DNA of 64,000 bases, taken from Bacteroidota bacterium. GTDB taxonomy: Bacteria; Bacteroidota; Bacteroidia; B-17B0; Aurantibacillaceae. Both the position numbers and the translations under genes were made by a program. Every line of letters starts with the position of its first letter. Positions within the stretch are counted from its first letter, which is position 1. A model generated the notes under the pieces. It was given only the letters and a program-made list of their open reading frames with translations, had not been told where the DNA came from and ran no database searches. Below, one piece after another: positions 60,189-64,000 of the stretch. Location: NCBI GenBank assembly GCA_018267825.1, contig JAFDXR010000009.1, positions 103,736 to 167,735 of the forward strand, written 5' to 3'.

Positions 60189-61499
60189 ATGCAAAAAATT
60201 GGTTTATTAATAATAATTGGTCTGTTTCCTTCAATCTTATTTTCCCAAACGAAACTAAGCGGGAAACTAACAGCAGATGTGGTGAATAATGTTATTCAGT
60301 TGCTGAATGATAATTATGTTTATCCGGACACAGCATTAAAAATGGGAAATTTTCTTTCCAAACAGTTAAAAAACGGAGCGTACGCTAATGTAAGCAAACT
60401 GCAAGATCTTTCAGATCTAATCAACAGAGACTTAAACAGCGTTCATCACGACGGTCATCTTCAATTGCAGTATAACCCACAATCAGCAGCCGCTTTTTCT
60501 AATCCGGTTGAGAATACGACAACCCGTATTGATCCATTAAAAAGAATCAGGGATGTGAATTTTGGATTAAGCAAAGTAGAGAATTTAAACGGTAACATCG
60601 GATATTTAAATATTTCGAGATTTTGGGCTGATGATATTGAGGGACGAGAAACCTTGAAGGGGGCTTTGAAATTTCTGAGGCATTCGAACGCAATTATTAT
60701 TGATGTACGAAATTGTGGAGGAGGATCGCCGGAGACTGTTAAAATGATTTGCGGTTATTTCCTGGAAAAGAAAACACATTTAAATGACTCTTATTCCAGA
60801 CCGGCAAACGAAACGACAGAATACTGGACTGTGCCGGACACTTCTTTCAGGGACCTGACAAAAATGCCTTTATACGTTCTATGCAGCAATGGAACTTTTT
60901 CAGCTGCTGAAGAATTTTGTTATGATTTAAAGAATCTGAAACGGGCAACAATTATTGGCGAACAAACCGGCGGTGGCGCTCACAATACATTTGAGCGACC
61001 TGTTGTAAATGGTTTCGTTCTTTACATTCCCTATGGAAGAGCTATAAATCCAATAACGAAAACAAACTGGGAGAAAGTTGGTGTGAGCCCTGATGTTGAA
61101 GTTACGGCCTCAAAAGCACTCGAAACCGCTGAAATGATGATTTTTGAAAACCTTTTAATGAATACCACCGATGCGTCTGAGAAGTTTGACCTTAACTGGC
61201 AACTGGATTTATTGAAAGCGATTAACAATCCTGTTGTTATTGATGAACAGACTCTAATGAAATATGCAGGAGTTTACGAGCAAAGAACATTTACGTTTGA
61301 AAACGGCAAATTATACTACCAAAGAACGGGCAAACCGAAATTTGAATTGGAAGCAATGACTAAAACAATGATGAAGGGAAAAGGCAATACTTACTTTAAA
61401 ATTGAATTTATAGAAAATGCCGGGGGAGTTATTGATGAAGTAAAAGCATATTACCAGGATAACAGAATTGAAATTTCTAAGCGAAGTAACCGGGAATAG
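60189..61499 (+). CDS. Exported S41-family peptidase-like protein (IRBP/CtpA superfamily)
   Basis: The signal peptide is MQKIGLLIIIGLFPSILFSQ. An N-terminal helical domain is followed by the S41 core: GNIGYLNISRFW, AIIIDVRNCGGGSPE and the nucleophile Ser in SNGTFSAAEEFCYDLKNL, then IGEQTGGGAHNT. A C-terminal 80-residue domain (LMKYAGVYEQRTFTFENGKLYYQ) is of a kind that often follows S41 domains in Bacteroidota. No PDZ is evident, as in the retinol-binding-like subgroup. Substrate unknown. It is the first chromosomal gene to the right of the island. Confidence 0.9.
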   Translation: MQKIGLLIIIGLFPSILFSQTKLSGKLTADVVNNVIQLLNDNYVYPDTALKMGNFLSKQLKNGAYANVSKLQDLSDLINRDLNSVHHDGHLQLQYNPQSAAAFSNPVENTTTRIDPLKRIRDVNFGLSKVENLNGNIGYLNISRFWADDIEGRETLKGALKFLRHSNAIIIDVRNCGGGSPETVKMICGYFLEKKTHLNDSYSRPANETTEYWTVPDTSFRDLTKMPLYVLCSNGTFSAAEEFCYDLKNLKRATIIGEQTGGGAHNTFERPVVNGFVLYIPYGRAINPITKTNWEKVGVSPDVEVTASKALETAEMMIFENLLMNTTDASEKFDLNWQLDLLKAINNPVVIDEQTLMKYAGVYEQRTFTFENGKLYYQRTGKPKFELEAMTKTMMKGKGNTYFKIEFIENAGGVIDEVKAYYQDNRIEISKRSNRE

Positions 61500-61567
61500 T
61501 ATTTTTGATTTTTAACTACGCCACTAAAGGCCTCAATAGATAATGAAGGAAAAGTGTCAATAATAGA

Positions 61568-61654
61568 ATGATGTATAAAAGAACGTACATATTTCTTATA
61601 ATAGCGCTGCTGCCATTTGTGTTATTTGCTCACGGAAAAATGGATGGCCAATGA
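61568..61654 (+). pseudogene. Signal-peptide-only remnant of an exported protein
   Basis: A 28-codon frame, MMYKRTYIFLIIALLPFVLF then AHGKMDGQ and stop, has a full signal peptide but no mature protein. It probably marks a gene lost by deletion just upstream of the YafY regulator. A very small secreted peptide is an alternative. The remaining 61500-61689 sequence holds nothing else. Confidence 0.45.
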
Positions 61655-61689
61655 CTGTAACGAAAAATAATTCCCTCTGATAATATCCG

Positions 61690-62406
61690 ATGATCGATAA
61701 CGATATAAAAAGACTGTCACGGCTCACAGCGATCCTGACACAATTGCAAACGAAACGGATCGTGACGTCAGCAAGCCTTGCTGAAAAATTTGCTGTGAGT
61801 GTGCGCACAATTTACAGAGATATACGGGCACTGGAACAGGCCGGCGTTCCTGTTCTAACAGAAGAGGGGAAAGGATATTCGCTCATGGAGGGGTATAGAA
61901 TTCCACCGGTGATGTTCACGGAGAATGAAGCCAACGCTTTAATTACAGCGGAAAAACTGGTTCTGAAAAACAGGGATAGTTCACTTATCAAAGAATATAC
62001 AGAAGCTATTCATAAAATAAAATCGGTTTTGTCGTATGCCACAAAAGATAAAGTCGAATTATTATCGGGCCGGATTGCTGTTAGCCCTGCTATACCGGAT
62101 ACAAATACGAGTGACTCGTTAACGCGGATTCAAAATGCATTGACTGCCTTTAAAGTTTTGAATATCACATATCGCTCGGAACACAAGGGCGAAAAAACAG
62201 AACGTAAGATAGAACCGTTTGCCTTATATTACAGCCTCCAGGAAAGCTGGACCCTTATTGCGTATTGCCGGTTAAGAAAAGATTACAGAATGTTCCGCTT
62301 AGACAGAATCCTGAAAATGGAAGAGCTTGAGTTGAGTTTTAAACCACACAAATTGACCCTTAAAGACTACCTGGCCGACAAAGAAAAAAATTTCAGACAC
62401 CCCTGA
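61690..62406 (+). CDS. YafY/DeoR-like regulator with WYL domain
   Basis: The N-terminal HTH_11 domain (DIKRLSRLTAILTQLQTKRIVTSASLAEKFAVSVRTIYRDIRALEQAGVP) is followed by a WYL ligand domain (ITYRSEHKGEKTERKIEPFALYYSLQESWTLIAYCRLRKDYRMFRLDRI). Length 238, normal for the YafY group. It is followed 60 bp later by a VOC protein that it may control. Confidence 0.93.
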   Translation: MIDNDIKRLSRLTAILTQLQTKRIVTSASLAEKFAVSVRTIYRDIRALEQAGVPVLTEEGKGYSLMEGYRIPPVMFTENEANALITAEKLVLKNRDSSLIKEYTEAIHKIKSVLSYATKDKVELLSGRIAVSPAIPDTNTSDSLTRIQNALTAFKVLNITYRSEHKGEKTERKIEPFALYYSLQESWTLIAYCRLRKDYRMFRLDRILKMEELELSFKPHKLTLKDYLADKEKNFRHP

Positions 62407-62466
62407 CATACCTTTGTCATAGGCCCCTTCTACTTTCGTATGCATAAACCATTAAAAGCATAGTAT

Positions 62467-62871
62467 ATGAAAGTAGTATCGTTGAGAATTATCACCGCTG
62501 ATATAAAGCGTTTGGTTCAGTTTTTTGAGAAAGCCACCTCCTTACCTGCAAGGTGGGCAACAGACGACTTTGCAGAAATCGCTACAGGCTCCTTTACCTT
62601 GGCCATCGGAAGCACCAGAACCCTGGCCTTTTTTGGAGAAGGTGTTGCAGAGGCATCTGCCAATAAAAGCGTAATCATCGAGTTTCTTGTGAAGGATGTG
62701 GATGAGGATTATGAGCGGATCAAAGATTTAACCAGTGAAATTGTACAGAAGCCAACAACCATGCCCTGGGGAAACCGTTCATTGTTATTTCGCGACCCGG
62801 ACGGCAATTTGATTAATTTTTTCACGCCGCTAAGTCCTGAAGCGGTTAAGAAATTTGCCCCTTTCAGTTAA
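62467..62871 (+). CDS. VOC (glyoxalase/bleomycin-resistance) family protein
   Basis: The 134-residue protein has two beta-alpha-beta-beta-beta modules (VVSLRIITADIKRLVQFFEKATSLPARW and IIEFLVKDVDEDYERI ... TMPWGNRSLLFRDPDGNLINFFTPL). The metal-site residue pattern is incomplete, as is common in regulator-linked VOC proteins. Substrate unknown. Its neighbour is the WYL regulator. Confidence 0.9.
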   Translation: MKVVSLRIITADIKRLVQFFEKATSLPARWATDDFAEIATGSFTLAIGSTRTLAFFGEGVAEASANKSVIIEFLVKDVDEDYERIKDLTSEIVQKPTTMPWGNRSLLFRDPDGNLINFFTPLSPEAVKKFAPFS

Positions 62872-62972
62872 ATACCGCGCGAAATTCCGGGGACGATTGA
62901 TTTGTTTGGGTTGATCCCGCAAATTATCTGAACCCTGGCAGGGATTTAATCCTGCTTCGGAGCCGGAAGCAT

Positions 62973-63311
62973 TTATTTACCTATAACTTCCTTCCGGTGC
63001 TTTAAACCCCAGCGGTGTAACTCATCGAGTAATTTTTGAAGTGACTTTCCATGTTTCGTGATCGAATATTCGACCGTTGGTGGAAACGTATTAAGCACTT
63101 CTCTTTTAATCAGCTTGTTTGCTTCCAGGTGTTTCAGTTCTTTCGATAGAGTTTTGTCTGTGATGCTGTGGATCTCTTTGGAAATTTGTTTAAACCTCTT
63201 TTTGCCCATGGAAAGGGAAAGAATGATCAGGAGTTTCCATTTTCCCTCCAGAGCTTCCAAAGAATCTTTAATTGCAAGCACATTTTTCGGGCAATCTTCA
63301 CGTGTTAACAT
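62973..63311 (-). CDS. HxlR-family transcriptional regulator
   Basis: The 112-residue winged-helix protein fits HxlR: CPKNVLAIKDSLEALEGKWKLLIILSLSMGKKRFKQISKEIHSITDKTLSKELKHLEANKLIKREVL, then PPTVEYSITKHGKSLQKLLDELHRWG. A Cys near the N-terminus (EDCPKN) is the usual sensor residue. It is divergent from the DoxX gene, so it is likely its regulator. Confidence 0.93.
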   Translation of the reverse strand: MLTREDCPKNVLAIKDSLEALEGKWKLLIILSLSMGKKRFKQISKEIHSITDKTLSKELKHLEANKLIKREVLNTFPPTVEYSITKHGKSLQKLLDELHRWGLKHRKEVIGK

Positions 63312-63342
63312 ACTTATTTCGTTTTACATGACTTTCATTTTG

Positions 63343-63400
63343 GATAGCGCTATCTGAAATGGAAGTAATATCATTTGGATAGTGAAGGTAATTATTTTTG
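63343..63400 (+). promoter_or_regulatory. HxlR/DoxX control region
   Basis: A perfect 12-bp palindrome GATAGCGCTATC (63343-63354) and the DoxX -7 box TATTTTTG (63393-63400) lie in the 112-bp divergent gap. GGATAGTGAAGG at 63377-63388 resembles a second half-site. Confidence 0.55.
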
Positions 63401-63423
63401 TACGCAACTATAATTTATTAATC

Positions 63424-63831
63424 ATGACAGGAGAGCAAAAACCATCGAAGGCAATAAACATCATGCTGTGGGCAGCACAGGTGTTTTTGGCAGCAACTTT
63501 AATCTGGGCCGGGGCTATGAAGCTTTTTGATCCGGCCGATCTGCCCTGGCCATGGATAAAGGAAAATCCGAACCTGGTAAAGGCTACCGGTGTATTGGAT
63601 GTGCTGGCCGGTATCGGCTTGGTATTGCCGGCATTGCTTCGAATTCAACCTCAGTTCACCATTTATGCGGCCTGCGGAACGCTGGCACTTATGATAGCCG
63701 CCACCATGTTTCATATCTCGAGAGGTGAGGCCTCGCAAATCGGGTTTAATATTTTTGTTGCCATTACGGCTTTATTTATTACCTGGGGCAGACACAAGAA
63801 GGCAAGAATTATTCCCGGGAATACACGATAA
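63424..63831 (+). CDS. DoxX-family membrane protein
   Basis: ATG 63424 is preferred; an upstream frame would add 14 residues from the promoter. The 135-residue product has four helices (IMLWAAQVFLAATLIWAGAMKLF, LVKATGVLDVLAGIGLVLPALL, IYAACGTLALMIAATMFHISRG, IGFNIFVAITALFITWG). It carries the DoxX-type GAMKLFDP and GVLDVLAGIGL signatures. DoxX-like proteins act in membrane redox balance or as subunits of quinone-linked enzymes. The HxlR regulator is divergent. Confidence 0.9.
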   Translation: MTGEQKPSKAINIMLWAAQVFLAATLIWAGAMKLFDPADLPWPWIKENPNLVKATGVLDVLAGIGLVLPALLRIQPQFTIYAACGTLALMIAATMFHISRGEASQIGFNIFVAITALFITWGRHKKARIIPGNTR

Positions 63832-63952
63832 AGTGGTTTTGGCTTAGCTTATATGGCTTCCGATGAAGCTTACCGCAGCAGGCAACGATCGGTTTTGAGT
63901 AGACCTGCTTAGTTTAGCTTTCTTTATACTTCTGCCGCATACAGGTCCGCAG

Positions 63953-64000
63953 CCGTTGCGGAGGTGTCAAAAACCGTTGCAGAGGTGTCAAAAACCATTG
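63953..64000 (+). repeat. 21-bp tandem repeat running past the window end
   Basis: CCGTTGCGGAGGTGTCAAAAA (63953-63973) is repeated with one change at 63974-63994, and a third unit begins CCATTG. The 169 bp from 63832 contain no clear gene. Read on the minus strand the repeat encodes FDTSATV, a 7-residue unit. Confidence 0.8.

Overview
The window is a piece of a Bacteroidota chromosome. The evidence is the C-terminal sorting domains of the type IX secretion system (both type A and type B), gliding-motility-type repeat proteins, promoters of the TAnnTTTG (-7) class, TolC/RND and TonB-receptor genes in Bacteroidota-style arrangements, and the long form of trigger factor. I cannot fix the genus; Chitinophagales or Sphingobacteriales-like gene content would fit.

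Bases 1-30,782 are ordinary, moderately GC-rich chromosome. It carries secreted or T9SS proteins, a RimB/RimK/deacylase set, a TPR-SpoIIE phosphatase, kbl, tRNA-Leu(UAG) and tRNA-Leu(CAG), trigger factor, a choice-of-anchor-L adhesin-like protein, an APS kinase beside a GNAT enzyme, a deoC-aldehyde dehydrogenase group, bactofilin-AtpZ, a bleomycin-hydrolase-like peptidase, rplY and prs. In front of tRNA-Leu(UAG) lies a two-copy 153-bp array. Each copy contains a broken 5' piece of the tRNA, interrupted in the D-loop by an 85-bp cloverleaf-like palindromic element.

Bases 30,868-59,956 are a visibly AT-rich genomic island inserted at the 3' end of tRNA-Leu(CAA). The serine recombinase gene at its left end runs into the tRNA, so its last codons are tRNA sequence. 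A 6-bp core GGGTAC occurs at the tRNA end (30862-30867), inside the island (54738-54743) and at the right boundary (59951-59956). The last two are the ends of 225-bp imperfect direct repeats. On the minus strand both repeats encode an in-frame 28-residue tail that would complete the recombinase if the element were circularised. I read this as two related elements in tandem: A (30868-54743) with the recombinase, and B (54744-59956) without one. Each brings its own terminator to replace the one the tRNA lost.

Element A holds: a mobility and control block (recombinase, a 79-residue protein, a MerR-like protein, an eight-unit 11-bp phased repeat array and a coiled-coil HTH protein); a BcgI-like restriction-modification pair; an ArsR-controlled metalloid operon (thioredoxin-like, rhodaneses with Cys-rich tails, ArsP-type permease, ArsM, DinB, ArsF, ArsG, MerC-GDCCVxC fusion, secreted FmdE-like protein); and a TetR-controlled operon ending in a TolC-adaptor-RND pump, a DUF2141 protein and a CDF-like transporter. 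Element B holds an OmpR-type two-component system, a TonB-dependent-receptor-like protein and a PepSY-like protein.

Bases 59,957-64,000 return to chromosome. They begin with what looks like the original tRNA terminator, followed by an S41 peptidase, a YafY/WYL regulator with a VOC protein, a divergent HxlR-DoxX pair, and the start of a 21-bp tandem repeat.
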